Source: Glutamicibacter nicotianae (GTDB taxonomy: Bacteria > Actinomycetota > Actinomycetes > Actinomycetales > Micrococcaceae). Taken from it: DNA of 64,000 nt. The position numbers were made by a program, and so were the translations under genes. Below, piece by piece: positions 52,066 to 61,011 of the stretch. The notes below the pieces were generated by a model, which was not told the DNA's origin, did no database searches, and saw only the letters and a program-made list of their open reading frames with translations. Where the stretch lies: the NCBI RefSeq assembly GCF_006539525.1, contig NZ_BJNE01000002.1, forward strand, positions 1-64,000, in the 5' to 3' direction. Every line of letters begins with the position of its first letter. Position 1 is the first letter of the stretch.

Positions 52066-52464
52066 CGAGCCTGCATTGGCGTATTGAACTTACGGAAGGT
52101 GCACGGCTTGCCTGTACTCGCGAAATTCAGATGAGCCGTCCTCCGGTGTTCTGCGATCGTTCGATTCCCTGTGTCCGGAACGGACATTTGTAGGAGGAGG
52201 CATGCCAAAAATTGCTAATGCCGCAGACACGGTTGCGGTATTGGAGACCTCTAATTGCAGAGGAATTGTTGCTTGCTTCGAAAACAGTCGTGATCCAATT
52301 TGATTCAGTAAAAGATACAAGTCGTGAACATGATTCGACGCTGACGATGGGTCGTCGCTAATGCCACTATCACTTGTGATCTGTCGGCAGAGCTGGGTAT
52401 CAGAGTGCTCCACCTAGTTTCTGCATATCCCATTGAAGTTGCTCGAAGCGTGCCAGACGGGGAT
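52066..52464. other. gap, mostly unexplained
   Basis: Apart from the small ORF at 52202 and a TGTCCG-GAA-CGGACA dyad at 52172-52186 just before it, nothing is recognised on either strand. Confidence 0.4.
52202..52303 (+). CDS. possible small ORF, 33 aa
   Basis: ATG 52202 follows AGGAGGAGG at ideal complementarity but short spacing (one to four bases). The peptide has 33 residues, begins MPKIANAADTVAVLE and has two cysteines and several Ser/Thr in the C-terminal half. A 6-bp dyad lies 16 bases upstream of the ribosome site. No modification or export gene is adjacent, so its role is unknown. Confidence 0.3.
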   Translation: MPKIANAADTVAVLETSNCRGIVACFENSRDPI

Positions 52465-53031
52465 TCAGCTACCGTTATGTCCGGACCAGTGCTCAATTAG
52501 TCTTTGCTGGCCTTGTTGTTCGCTGAGCTCTGAGATTTCCGGATCAGACAAGTGCAGCTGATCTTTCAATGCACTGATCATCCATTCGGGAAGGGGTGAT
52601 GCGAGGGCTGGCTCGGCCGTTGCCTCAACTGATTCGTAGAGCCGACCCATTTGGATGATGACGTCCTTCAAAGGTCGAATTTTCGGGCTGTTGCCCATGC
52701 GTGCAACCCGTGAGGTGAGCTCCTCGTAGACTTCGCCATCTGAACGGGCGCCCACAGCCCAGATTTCCGAGATATCAAGAACGGGTATACCGGAGGCATC
52801 CTCGGTGATGCGCCAAACGATGCGCCAATCCCGGTCACCGACAACTAGCTTGCGAAAACCAACCAGGGCTCCAAGCAGTGGTTCACCGGCTTCAGGCGAC
52901 TGTTCCAGAAGCAGCATTTTCTTGAACACGGCACGGACGATCCGGGGGTCTTTTTTGTGAAGGCGATGCAGGTCGGACACTGCGTCTTCAGTTAGCCGAA
53001 CAATACACAGCCGGTCTCGAGGCTGACTCAC
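52465..53031 (-). CDS. ParE/RelE-family toxin with C-terminal extension
   Basis: A putative ribonuclease or gyrase-type toxin of 188 residues. Residues 1-95 fit the RelE/ParE fold: VSDLHRLHKKDPRIVRAVFKKML, then GFRKLVVGDRDWRIVWRI and the closing strand ISEIWAVGARSDGEVYEELTSRV. The last 75 residues are helical and absent from ordinary toxins of about 90-110 residues. Its ATG overlaps the antitoxin stop by four bases, the usual layout of a type II pair. Confidence 0.75.
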   Translation of the reverse strand: MSQPRDRLCIVRLTEDAVSDLHRLHKKDPRIVRAVFKKMLLLEQSPEAGEPLLGALVGFRKLVVGDRDWRIVWRITEDASGIPVLDISEIWAVGARSDGEVYEELTSRVARMGNSPKIRPLKDVIIQMGRLYESVEATAEPALASPLPEWMISALKDQLHLSDPEISELSEQQGQQRLIEHWSGHNGS

Positions 53032-53336
53032 GAATCCCCTGACTTAGCTTCTTTGGCATTTTCTGCCTCCAACTCTGCGCGGTCCAAGTTGAAGAATTCC
53101 AAGGCTTGATCGAGGGTCGTGCGTGCACCGCTATCGGTGGCAAAGCGTGCCATAACCAATGCGGCGTCGCGAAGTGTCTCCCGGTCCTGTCGTAGTTGAG
53201 CGATTTCCTTGGCTGACACCACTTCGGCCACAACCTTGCCGTGACGCGACAAGACTGTATCGTGGCCTTCTTCAGCGGCCGCCACCAACGCTGAAAGGCC
53301 GGAACGGGAAGCTTCGGTGATGCTCATGGTAATCAT
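53028..53336 (-). CDS. Phd/YefM-type antitoxin
   Basis: 102 residues. The N-terminal Phd/YefM domain is MSITEASRSGLSALVAAAEEGHDTVLSRHGKVVAEVVS, which binds DNA as a dimer. The acidic C-terminal half (LEFFNLDRAELEAENAKEAKSGDS) should cover the toxin. ATG 53327 is an alternative start. An AT-rich region with TATATAG upstream probably carries the promoter, likely repressed by the pair itself. Confidence 0.8.
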   Translation of the reverse strand: MITMSITEASRSGLSALVAAAEEGHDTVLSRHGKVVAEVVSAKEIAQLRQDRETLRDAALVMARFATDSGARTTLDQALEFFNLDRAELEAENAKEAKSGDS

Positions 53337-53751
53337 GCAAAAACTATATAGATTTCTACCTAGATTTTCAATGTCTGCTTAGTTCCCGTTCGGCGGCTTG
53401 GGAGCCTCAGCATTTATCAGCACGATGAGCGCAGGCCGGTAATTCATTTCATGTTGGCTAACGGCGATTACAGTTGTTCGTTTAAAGCTTGTCGTTCATG
53501 GTCAATAGGCTGCCGGCCTCACACTGAGTTCCTCACTTTCTATACTGAGCACGCCAGCTCATGCACTGAGGGCGGGCTTGGAATTGCCAGGGGCTCCATG
53601 CGTGATCTTGCTGCCGCCGGCAAGGAAGTTCTTTCATGCAATCAGACCGGGACGTAAGCTTTGCCTACGTAGAGGCGGGGTCCGCTTACTGAGATCATTG
53701 GGTTCAAGCGTCCCACCGATTTAACTCCAGCAGGATTGAGAGCACTCGCTA
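53337..53751. other. gap without a recognised gene
   Basis: About 415 bases between the antitoxin and the ABC exporter. Short open frames exist but show no family resemblance or ribosome sites. It looks like a junction of accessory DNA with the chromosome. Confidence 0.45.
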
Positions 53752-55605
53752 ATGAGCATGGAAAGCGCCGCCTGGCATTCGCTATGGAAGCTGTCGGGAG
53801 ACAAAGGCAAGGCCTACGCTCCCACCACGCCCAAGCGGGTGCTGAAATTTGCCGCCAGCTACAAGTCCCGCCTGCTGGTCTTCGTCATCTTCTCCATCCT
53901 GGCCGCCGTGCTGGCCGTGATCACCCCGGTGCTCGCGGGACGGGTGGTCGACGAGATTGTCGCGCAATCCGGCATCCGCACGATCGTCAACCTGGCGCTG
54001 CTCATGGCGGTGATCGCGATTCTGGACGCCGTGGTTTCAGTAGTCGTCCGCTGGTTCTCCTCGCGCCTGGGCGAGGGAATCATCTATGACCTGCGCACCG
54101 CGGTCTTCGACCATGTGCAGAAAATGCCGGTGGCGTTCTTCTCCCGCACCCGGACCGGTGCGCTGGTCAGCCGCTTGAACAACGACGTCATCGGCGCGCA
54201 GTCAGCCTTCGCCGGAACGCTGTCCGGCCTGGTCTCCAACACCGTGGCGCTGGTGCTCACCGCGGGCGTCATGTTCACCACCTCGTGGCAGGTCACGCTG
54301 ATCGCGCTGGTGCTGCTGCCGATCTTCCTGCTGCCCGCCCGCCATTTCGGCAAGTCCGTGGCCCTGCTGCGCCGTGAATCCGCGGAGCTGAACGCGACCA
54401 TGGGCAACCAGATGACCGAGCGATTCTCCGCACCCGGCGCCACCCTGATCAAGCTGTTCGGCCGCCCCAAGGACGAGTCCGAGCAGTTCGCGCTGCGTGC
54501 CGGCAAGGTGCGGGATATCGGCGTGAAGATGGCCATGCGCCAGTTCTACTTCGTCGCCGCGCTGACCCTGGTGGCTGCCCTGGCCCTCGCGCTGGTCTAC
54601 GGACTGGGCGGCATGTATGCGGTGCGCGGCGATCTGGCAGCCGGCGACGTGGTGGTTTTGGGCATGCTGCTCACCCGCCTCTACACGCCGCTGACCGCCT
54701 TGGCCAACGCCCGCGTGGAAATCACCAGCGCGCTGGTCAGCTTCGACCGCGTCTTCGAGGTGCTGGACCTTCAGCCGCTGATTGCCGATGCGCCGAATGC
54801 CCGCCGGCTTGAGGCCGGCGCAGTGCCGGTGAAATTCAACCACGTGAACTTCTCCTACCCGAGCGCGGACAAAGTTTCGCTGGCTTCGCTGGAAGAAGTC
54901 GCAGTGCTTGACACCCGCGGCGGCGAAGAGGTCCTGCACGATATCGACTTCGAGATCCCCGCGGGACAGACCTTTGCGCTGGTCGGGTCATCCGGCGCCG
55001 GCAAATCCACCATCGCCTCGCTGCTTGCCCGCCTCTACGACGTGGACTCGGGCAGCATCGAACTAGCCGGCCAGGACATCCGCCAGCTCAAGCTGGACTC
55101 GCTGCGCGGGGCGGTCTCCATGGTCACCCAGGACGGGCACCTGTTCCACGAGTCCATCCGCTCCAATCTGGCTTTGGCCCGTCCGGAAGCTACCGATGAG
55201 CAGATCTGGGAGGCGCTGGAGCGCGCCCGGCTCAAGCCGGTGATCGCCGCCCTGCCCGATGGACTGGACACCGTGGTGGGGGAGCGCGGCTACCGGCTCT
55301 CCGGCGGCGAACGCCAGCGCATGACCATTGCCCGGCTGCTGCTGGCAGCTCCCCAGGTGGTCATCCTGGACGAGGCCACCGCCGCGCTTGACTCGTCGAA
55401 CGAGGCCGCGGTGCAGGCGGCGCTGGGCGAAGCGCTGGAAAACCGCACCGCGCTGATCATCGCCCACCGCCTGTCGACCATCCGCTCCGCGGACCAGATC
55501 CTGGTCGTGGAGGGCGGACGAATTCTCGAGCGCGGCACGCACAGCGAGCTGCTGGCATTGGGCGGTCGCTACAGCGAGCTGCACGCCACCCAGTTCGCGC
55601 AGTAG
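53752..55605 (+). CDS. ABC exporter, fused membrane and ATPase domains
   Basis: A half-transporter of 617 residues that should work as a dimer in the cytoplasmic membrane. Six helices span roughly residues 35-325, with typical motifs (FDHVQKMPVAFFSRTRTGALVSRLNNDV). The ATPase domain has Walker A LVGSSGAGKSTIASLLARLYD, Q-loop VTQDGHLFHESIRSNLALA, signature RLSGGERQRMTIARLLL, Walker B VVILDEATAALDS and the H-loop AHRLSTI. Multidrug or lipid export is possible. Near its start, ATG 53752 and ATG 53758 both lack a good ribosome site. Confidence 0.94.
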   Translation: MSMESAAWHSLWKLSGDKGKAYAPTTPKRVLKFAASYKSRLLVFVIFSILAAVLAVITPVLAGRVVDEIVAQSGIRTIVNLALLMAVIAILDAVVSVVVRWFSSRLGEGIIYDLRTAVFDHVQKMPVAFFSRTRTGALVSRLNNDVIGAQSAFAGTLSGLVSNTVALVLTAGVMFTTSWQVTLIALVLLPIFLLPARHFGKSVALLRRESAELNATMGNQMTERFSAPGATLIKLFGRPKDESEQFALRAGKVRDIGVKMAMRQFYFVAALTLVAALALALVYGLGGMYAVRGDLAAGDVVVLGMLLTRLYTPLTALANARVEITSALVSFDRVFEVLDLQPLIADAPNARRLEAGAVPVKFNHVNFSYPSADKVSLASLEEVAVLDTRGGEEVLHDIDFEIPAGQTFALVGSSGAGKSTIASLLARLYDVDSGSIELAGQDIRQLKLDSLRGAVSMVTQDGHLFHESIRSNLALARPEATDEQIWEALERARLKPVIAALPDGLDTVVGERGYRLSGGERQRMTIARLLLAAPQVVILDEATAALDSSNEAAVQAALGEALENRTALIIAHRLSTIRSADQILVVEGGRILERGTHSELLALGGRYSELHATQFAQ

Positions 55606-55661
55606 CGCGCCGGTTCGGCGGTTCCGGAGGTGATCAGGTACCAGCTGGAATTGCCGCCTGC

Positions 55662-56435
55662 CTAGTCGGCGGCTGCCACCAGCTGGCGGCCGAGCTCGCG
55701 GGCGGCTTCCTGCAATACCGGAACGGCCTTCTTCGTGAACTCGTCGTCAACGCGGGTGACCGGGCCGGAGACCGAGATGGCCATCGGCGTGGGTGCGCCC
55801 GGAACCGGCACAGCGATGCAGCGGACGCCCAATTCCTGCTCTTCCTCGTCGACGGCGTAGCCGCGCTCGCGGGTGGCCTCGACATCGGTGAACAGCTTGC
55901 CCAGGGTGGTGATGGTGTTGGCGGTCTTCGGCGGCATGCCCGCCTGCGAGACCAGGCGCTGCACGCGCTCGTCATCGAGCACCGAGAGCACGGCCTTGCC
56001 GACCCCGGAGTTGTGCAGCATGGCGCGGCGCCCTACTTCGGTGATCATGCGCATCGAGTGCGCCGACTGGACCTGGGCGATGTAGGTGACCATATCGCCA
56101 TCGAGCACGGCGATATTCGCCGATTCGCCCAGCGTCGCGACCAGTTCCTTCAGTGCAGGGGAAGCCAGGGCGCCCAGCTGGCGGTTGGCGACCTCGCCGA
56201 GGCGGATCAGCCGCGGGCCCAGCGAGTAGCGGCGATTGGGCAGCTGGCGCACGTAGCCCACGCCCACCAGGGTGCGCAGCAGCCGGTGGATGGTCGGCAA
56301 TGGCAGGGGAGTATCGGCGGCCAGCTCGCTGAGCGCCGCTTCGCCGCCGGCCCGCGCGATGACTTCCAGGAGCTCAAAAGCGCGTTCGACGGACTGGACG
56401 CCGCCGGTGGTGGACTTGCTGGCAGTCTGCGTCAT
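55662..56435 (-). CDS. IclR family regulator of ureide/glyoxylate genes
   Basis: 257 residues: an N-terminal winged helix (SVERAFELLEVIARAGGEAALSELAADTPLPLPTIHRLLRTLVGVGYVRQ) and a GAF-like effector domain (MLHNSGVGKAVLS, GYAVDEEEQELGVRCIAVPV). IclR proteins such as AllR sense glyoxylate or allantoate. It is divergent from the malic enzyme operon, and dyads lie in the gap and upstream of the urate genes. A CGGAAAC half-site (56464-56470) near its own start suggests autoregulation. AAGGAG is five bases before ATG 56435. Confidence 0.88.
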   Translation of the reverse strand: MTQTASKSTTGGVQSVERAFELLEVIARAGGEAALSELAADTPLPLPTIHRLLRTLVGVGYVRQLPNRRYSLGPRLIRLGEVANRQLGALASPALKELVATLGESANIAVLDGDMVTYIAQVQSAHSMRMITEVGRRAMLHNSGVGKAVLSVLDDERVQRLVSQAGMPPKTANTITTLGKLFTDVEATRERGYAVDEEEQELGVRCIAVPVPGAPTPMAISVSGPVTRVDDEFTKKAVPVLQEAARELGRQLVAAAD

Positions 56436-56608
56436 CTTTGCTCCTTGTGCAGGCAATGGTTTTCGGAAACGGACTGCGCATTACTTCTACGATGCGAAAT
56501 CCTTGTCCCAAGAATAGCGCAGAATCGGCCATTTCTTCCACGATCCGATATTAAGCCGTCAAAAAATCGTGCCCCGCGCCACAAAACACTCTTGCATTTT
56601 CATTTTGA

Positions 56609-56636
56609 GGATAATAGTATCCACTATACGGAAAAC
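56609..56636. promoter_or_regulatory. candidate IclR-type operator, copy 3
   Basis: ATCCACTATACGGAAAAC (56619-56636) matches 15 of 18 bases of the site at 10825. It overlaps the dyad GGATA-ATAG-TATCC (56609-56622). It ends just upstream of the AGGAGG ribosome site of the malic enzyme gene. Confidence 0.65.
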
Positions 56637-56653
56637 TTTTACAGGAGGATCAG

Positions 56654-58039
56654 ATGGCAGCACCAAGCCCGGGATATTCACTCACCCTTCGCGTCCAGAC
56701 CCCTGCGTCGATTACCGCGACCAGCGAACTGGCCGGCGTTGTCGGCTCGGCCGGCGCGCACATCACGGCCTTGGATGTCACCGAGTCGAACCACACCCAC
56801 ATGGTGGTGGAGGTTTCCTGCAACACCACCGACGTGGCCCACGGCGAGACCGTGCGCGCTGCACTGGATAACCTCGACGGCGTGAGCGTGCGCAACGTCT
56901 CGGACCGCACCTTCCTGATGCACCTGGGCGGCAAGCTCTCGGTCACCCCCAAGGTGGCCCTGCGAAACCGCGACGACCTCTCCCGCGCCTACACTCCGGG
57001 TGTCGCCCGTGTCTGCATGGCCATCGCAGAGAACCCTGCCGACGCGCGCAACCTGACGGTCAAGCGCAACACCATCGCCGTGGTCACCGACGGCTCGGCT
57101 GTGCTGGGCCTGGGCAATATCGGCCCGGCCGCGGCCCTGCCGGTCATGGAAGGCAAGGCCGCGCTGTTCAAGCAGTTCGCCGACGTCGATGCCTGGCCGG
57201 TCTGCCTGGACACCCAGGACACCGAGGAGATCATCAAGATCGTCAAGGCGCTGGCCCCGGTCTACGGCGGGGTGAACCTCGAGGACATCGCCGCCCCGCG
57301 CTGCTTCGAGATCGAAGCGCTGCTGCGCGAGGAGCTGGACATCCCGGTCTTCCACGACGACCAGCACGGCACCGCAATTGTCACGCTGGCCGCATTGCTG
57401 AACGCGGTGAAAGTCGTGGACAAGAAGATCGAGGACCTGCGCATCGTGGTTTCCGGTGTCGGCGCGGCCGGCAACGCGATCATCCAGCTGCTCATGGCCC
57501 GCGGCGCAAAGAACATCATCGCCTGCGGACGCAACGGCGCGATCAGCCGCAACGAGAGCTACACCGATGCGCACCGCATCTGGCTCTCTCAGAACACCAA
57601 CCCGGAGAACTTCACCGGCACCCTGAAGGAAGCCGTCGTCGGCGCGGATGTCTTCATCGGCGTCTCGGCCCCGAACGTGCTGGACGAAGCGGATATCGCC
57701 GCGATGAACGAGCGCGCCGTCGTCTTCGCCATGGCCAACCCGGATCCCGAGGTGGACCCGGAGATTGCAGGCCGCCACGCCGCAGTGGTCGCCACCGGGC
57801 GCAGCGACTTCCCGAACCAGATCAACAACGTCCTGGCATTCCCAGGTTTCTTCCGCGGGCTGCTGGATGCAGGCGTCACCGAGATCACCGACGCCATGCT
57901 CCTGGCCGCCGCGGATGCCATTGCCGCCCGAGTCAGCGAATCAGAGCTGAACCCAGGATTCATCATCCCGTCGGTATTCGACCCACAGGTCGCCTCCGAT
58001 GTCGCACTGGCGGTGCAGGACGCAGCCGCCGCCAAGTAG
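56654..58039 (+). CDS. NAD(P)-dependent malic enzyme with ACT domain
   Basis: Oxidative decarboxylation of malate to pyruvate and CO2; 461 residues. Residues 8-85 look like an ACT domain ([20 protein letters not shown]), which usually binds a regulatory metabolite. The malic core follows: [12 protein letters not shown] with the catalytic tyrosine, [18 protein letters not shown] with the lysine, [15 protein letters not shown] and [11 protein letters not shown] for the metal, and [16 protein letters not shown] for NAD. AGGAGG precedes the ATG. It heads the operon and would drain malate made by the next gene product. Confidence 0.95.
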   Translation: MAAPSPGYSLTLRVQTPASITATSELAGVVGSAGAHITALDVTESNHTHMVVEVSCNTTDVAHGETVRAALDNLDGVSVRNVSDRTFLMHLGGKLSVTPKVALRNRDDLSRAYTPGVARVCMAIAENPADARNLTVKRNTIAVVTDGSAVLGLGNIGPAAALPVMEGKAALFKQFADVDAWPVCLDTQDTEEIIKIVKALAPVYGGVNLEDIAAPRCFEIEALLREELDIPVFHDDQHGTAIVTLAALLNAVKVVDKKIEDLRIVVSGVGAAGNAIIQLLMARGAKNIIACGRNGAISRNESYTDAHRIWLSQNTNPENFTGTLKEAVVGADVFIGVSAPNVLDEADIAAMNERAVVFAMANPDPEVDPEIAGRHAAVVATGRSDFPNQINNVLAFPGFFRGLLDAGVTEITDAMLLAAADAIAARVSESELNPGFIIPSVFDPQVASDVALAVQDAAAAK

Positions 58040-58058
58040 GCGCTGCGCAGCAAGACCC

Positions 58059-58082
58059 AAGGGTGCATGTCAACGCACCCTT
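58059..58082 (+). terminator. intercistronic hairpin
   Basis: AAGGGTGC and GCACCCTT pair across an 8-base loop between the malic enzyme and malate synthase genes. It may modulate relative expression. Confidence 0.5.
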
Positions 58083-58119
58083 TCAATGGAACAGAGCACA
58101 AGAGGTTAAGGAACAACCC

Positions 58120-59751
58120 ATGAGTATTGAAATCACCAGCATCCCCGATGTCGCCGATGCCCAGCAGATCCTCTCCGACGAGGCGCTGGCCTTCATCGAG
58201 AAGCTGCACCAGAAGTTCTCCGGCACCCGCGACGAGCTGCTCGCCGCCCGCGGCGTGCGCCGCAAGCAGTTCTCCGCCGCCAAGTCCATCGACTTCGACC
58301 CGGAGACCGAAGCCGTGCGCACCGGCGACTGGAAAGTCGCCGAAGCGCCCGAGGCGCTCAAGGACCGCCGCGTGGAGATCACCGGCCCGGCCTCCCCGGC
58401 CAAGATGGCGATCAACGCGCTGAACTCCGGCGCCAAGGTCTGGCTGGCAGACCTGGAAGATGCCTCGACCCCGAGCTGGTTCAACGTCATCGACGCGATT
58501 TCCAACCTCTCGGCCGCCGCCCGCGGCACCCTGGCCTTCACCGATGCGAAGACCGGCAAGTCCTACGCGCTGCGCACCGACGCCCCGCGCGCTGTCGTGG
58601 TGGTCCGCCCCCGCGGCTGGCACCTGCCGGAGAACAACGTGCTCATCGACGGCAAGCCGGCCGTGGGCGCGCTGGTGGACTTCGGCCTGCACTTCTTCCA
58701 CAACGCGAAGGTGCTCGCAGAATCCGGCCAGGGACCGTTCTACTACCTGCCGAAGATGGAGCACTACCTGGAATCGCGCCTGTGGAACGAGGTCTTCACC
58801 TTCGCCCAGGCCGAGCTGGGCATCGCCCACGGCACCGTGCGCGCCACCATGCTCATCGAGACCATTCCGGCCGCCTTCCAGATGGAAGAGTTCCTCTACG
58901 AGCTGCGCGAGCACGCCTCGGGCCTGAACGCAGGCCGCTGGGACTACCTCTTCTCCATCATCAAGACCTTCCGCGAAGCCGGCGAAGCGTTCATCATGCC
59001 CGACCGCTCGGCCGTGTCGATGACCGCGCCGATGATGCGCGCCTATACCGAGCTGCTGGTCAAGACCTGCCACAAGCGCGGGGCCTTCGCCATGGGCGGC
59101 ATGGCCGCGTTCATCCCGAACCGTCGTGAACCCGAGGTCACCGCCGCCGCCTTCGAGAAGGTCCGCGCAGACAAGACCCGCGAGGCCAATGACGGATTCG
59201 ACGGCTCCTGGGTGGCCCACCCGGACCTGGTCGAGCTGTGCAAGGAGATCTTCGACGCGAAGCTCGGCGAGAAGCCGAACCAGATCGATCGCCAGCGCCC
59301 AGAGGTCGAGGTCAGCGCAGCCCAGCTGCTGGACGTGGCCAGCGCCCCCGGCGATGTCACCGAGGCCGGCGTGCGCGCCAACCTCTACGTGGCCGTGGCC
59401 TACACTGCCGTGTGGCTGTCGGGCAACGGCGCGGTCGCCATCCACAACCTGATGGAAGACGCCGCCACCGCAGAGATCTCGCGCTCGCAGATCTGGCAGC
59501 AGATCCGCAACCAGGTGGTCGCCGCCGACACCGGCAACACCATCACCGCGGAACTGGTGGCAGGCATTCTGGCCGAAGAGGTTGAACGCCTGCGCTCGGA
59601 GGTCGACAATGAAGAGCACTTCAACGCCTACTACGAGCCGGCCGCAGAATTGATCGCGAAACTGACCAGCGGCAAGGATGAGGACTTCGCGGACTTCCTC
59701 ACCACCCCTGCCTACGAACTCTTGGAAAAGGAATACGTGACCAAGCCATGA
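58120..59751 (+). CDS. aceB: malate synthase A
   Basis: Condenses glyoxylate with acetyl-CoA to malate; 543 residues, the usual isoform A length. VWLADLEDASTPSW, RPRGWHLPENNVLIDG, MLIETIPAAFQMEEFLYELR, HNLMEDAATAEISRSQIWQ and the C-terminal Y-x-P region are present. ATG 58120 has AAGGAA seven bases upstream. No isocitrate lyase is beside it, so its glyoxylate is expected to come from ureides. Its stop overlaps the next start (ATGA). Confidence 0.96.
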   Translation: MSIEITSIPDVADAQQILSDEALAFIEKLHQKFSGTRDELLAARGVRRKQFSAAKSIDFDPETEAVRTGDWKVAEAPEALKDRRVEITGPASPAKMAINALNSGAKVWLADLEDASTPSWFNVIDAISNLSAAARGTLAFTDAKTGKSYALRTDAPRAVVVVRPRGWHLPENNVLIDGKPAVGALVDFGLHFFHNAKVLAESGQGPFYYLPKMEHYLESRLWNEVFTFAQAELGIAHGTVRATMLIETIPAAFQMEEFLYELREHASGLNAGRWDYLFSIIKTFREAGEAFIMPDRSAVSMTAPMMRAYTELLVKTCHKRGAFAMGGMAAFIPNRREPEVTAAAFEKVRADKTREANDGFDGSWVAHPDLVELCKEIFDAKLGEKPNQIDRQRPEVEVSAAQLLDVASAPGDVTEAGVRANLYVAVAYTAVWLSGNGAVAIHNLMEDAATAEISRSQIWQQIRNQVVAADTGNTITAELVAGILAEEVERLRSEVDNEEHFNAYYEPAAELIAKLTSGKDEDFADFLTTPAYELLEKEYVTKP

Positions 59752-61001
59752 GCAACACCTTCGATGAGTCCACGCTTGCCAGCGTAGAAGCCAAGCTGGC
59801 AGCCACCGACCGGTTGCTGGAAACCTCCTACCCGGGAGAAACCGGGGCCCGCCAGCCGGTGCACACCGTATATGTCCCGGGGGACAAGTACAGCGCCGAT
59901 CTGCCGGCAGCCTGGGGCGCCAACGCCCTGGCCGCTGCCGGCAACGCCGCCGGACTGGCCCAGCTGGCTGCCACGCTGGACCTGGCCGAGCCCGAACGCC
60001 TGGGCGAACTGGTGGCAGCGAAGCTGGCAAGCGAACCCATCGAAGATCTGCGCCTCGATTTCGAGGACGGCTACGGCAACCGCACGGATGCCGAGGAGGA
60101 CGCAGCAGTGCTTGCCGCGGCCGACTCGGTGTCCGCGGCGGTAGCCGTCGGCAAGGCCCCGGCCTGCATCGGCATCCGCTTCAAGTGCTTCGAGGCCCCC
60201 ACCCGGACCCGCGGCATCCGCACCCTTGACCTGTTCATCTCGCGCCTGGTCGCCAACGGCCCCCTGCCCGAGGGGCTGCGCCTGACGCTGCCGAAGGTCA
60301 CGACCGTTGACCAGGTCGAAGCCATGGTCCTGCTGGCCGAGAAGCTGGAAGAAGCCCACGGCCTGGAAGCTGGGCGCATCCGCTTCGAGGTCCAGGTGGA
60401 AACCCCGCAGGTGATCATCGCCGCGGATGGGAGCCACCCGGTCGCCACCTTGATCCATGCCGGCAGGGGCCGGGTTTCCTCGCTGCACTACGGCACCTAC
60501 GACTACTCCGCCTCGCTGGGCGTGGCCGCCGGCTACCAGTCAATGGAGCATCCGGTCGCCGACTTCGCCAAGGACGTCATGCAGGTTGCCGTGGCCGGCA
60601 CCGGTGTGGAACTGTCCGACGGCTCCACCAACATCCTGCCCGCCGGCGACCCGGAGAATGTCGCCGCCGCGTGGGCGCTGCACGCCCGCTTGGTCAACCG
60701 CCACCTCACCCGGGGCATCTACCAGGGCTGGGACATGCACGAGAACCAGCTGGTCACCCGCTACCTGGCCACCTTCGCCTTCTTCCGCGAGGGCCTGCAG
60801 GCCGCCGGCACCCGGCTGCGCAACTACGTCCACCAGATCAACTCGGCCATCATGGACGAGCCGGCCACCGCGCGTGCCCTGGCCCGCTACATCCACCGCG
60901 GGGTCGCCTGCGGTGCGGTCACCGCCGACGAGGTCACCGAACTGGCCCAGATCACCCTGCCCGAACTCGAGGCGATCGCCTTGAACCGCTCCCACGCCTA
61001 A
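59748..61001 (+). CDS. HpcH/HpaI-citrate lyase-like protein (DUF6986 type)
   Basis: 417 residues related to the citrate lyase beta/HpcH aldolase (phosphoenolpyruvate-mutase-like barrel) group. IEDLRLDFEDGYGNRTDAEED near residue 105 is the metal-binding strand with the E-D-G motif. LPKVTTVDQVEAMV, RFEVQVETPQVII and the FRVSSLHYGTYDYSASLGV-like segment follow. I believe this is the family named DUF6986, often encoded beside malate synthase; its reaction is not established. It is translationally coupled to aceB, so a role in making or using malate, glyoxylate or a related acid is likely. Confidence 0.8.
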   Translation: MSNTFDESTLASVEAKLAATDRLLETSYPGETGARQPVHTVYVPGDKYSADLPAAWGANALAAAGNAAGLAQLAATLDLAEPERLGELVAAKLASEPIEDLRLDFEDGYGNRTDAEEDAAVLAAADSVSAAVAVGKAPACIGIRFKCFEAPTRTRGIRTLDLFISRLVANGPLPEGLRLTLPKVTTVDQVEAMVLLAEKLEEAHGLEAGRIRFEVQVETPQVIIAADGSHPVATLIHAGRGRVSSLHYGTYDYSASLGVAAGYQSMEHPVADFAKDVMQVAVAGTGVELSDGSTNILPAGDPENVAAAWALHARLVNRHLTRGIYQGWDMHENQLVTRYLATFAFFREGLQAAGTRLRNYVHQINSAIMDEPATARALARYIHRGVACGAVTADEVTELAQITLPELEAIALNRSHA

Positions 61002-61011
61002 GGACTACACC

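Noticed and set aside
53695-53720. GGTTCAAG resembling a tRNA T-loop
   Set aside because: The flanking bases do not form a T stem, and no acceptor or anticodon arms can be built around it.
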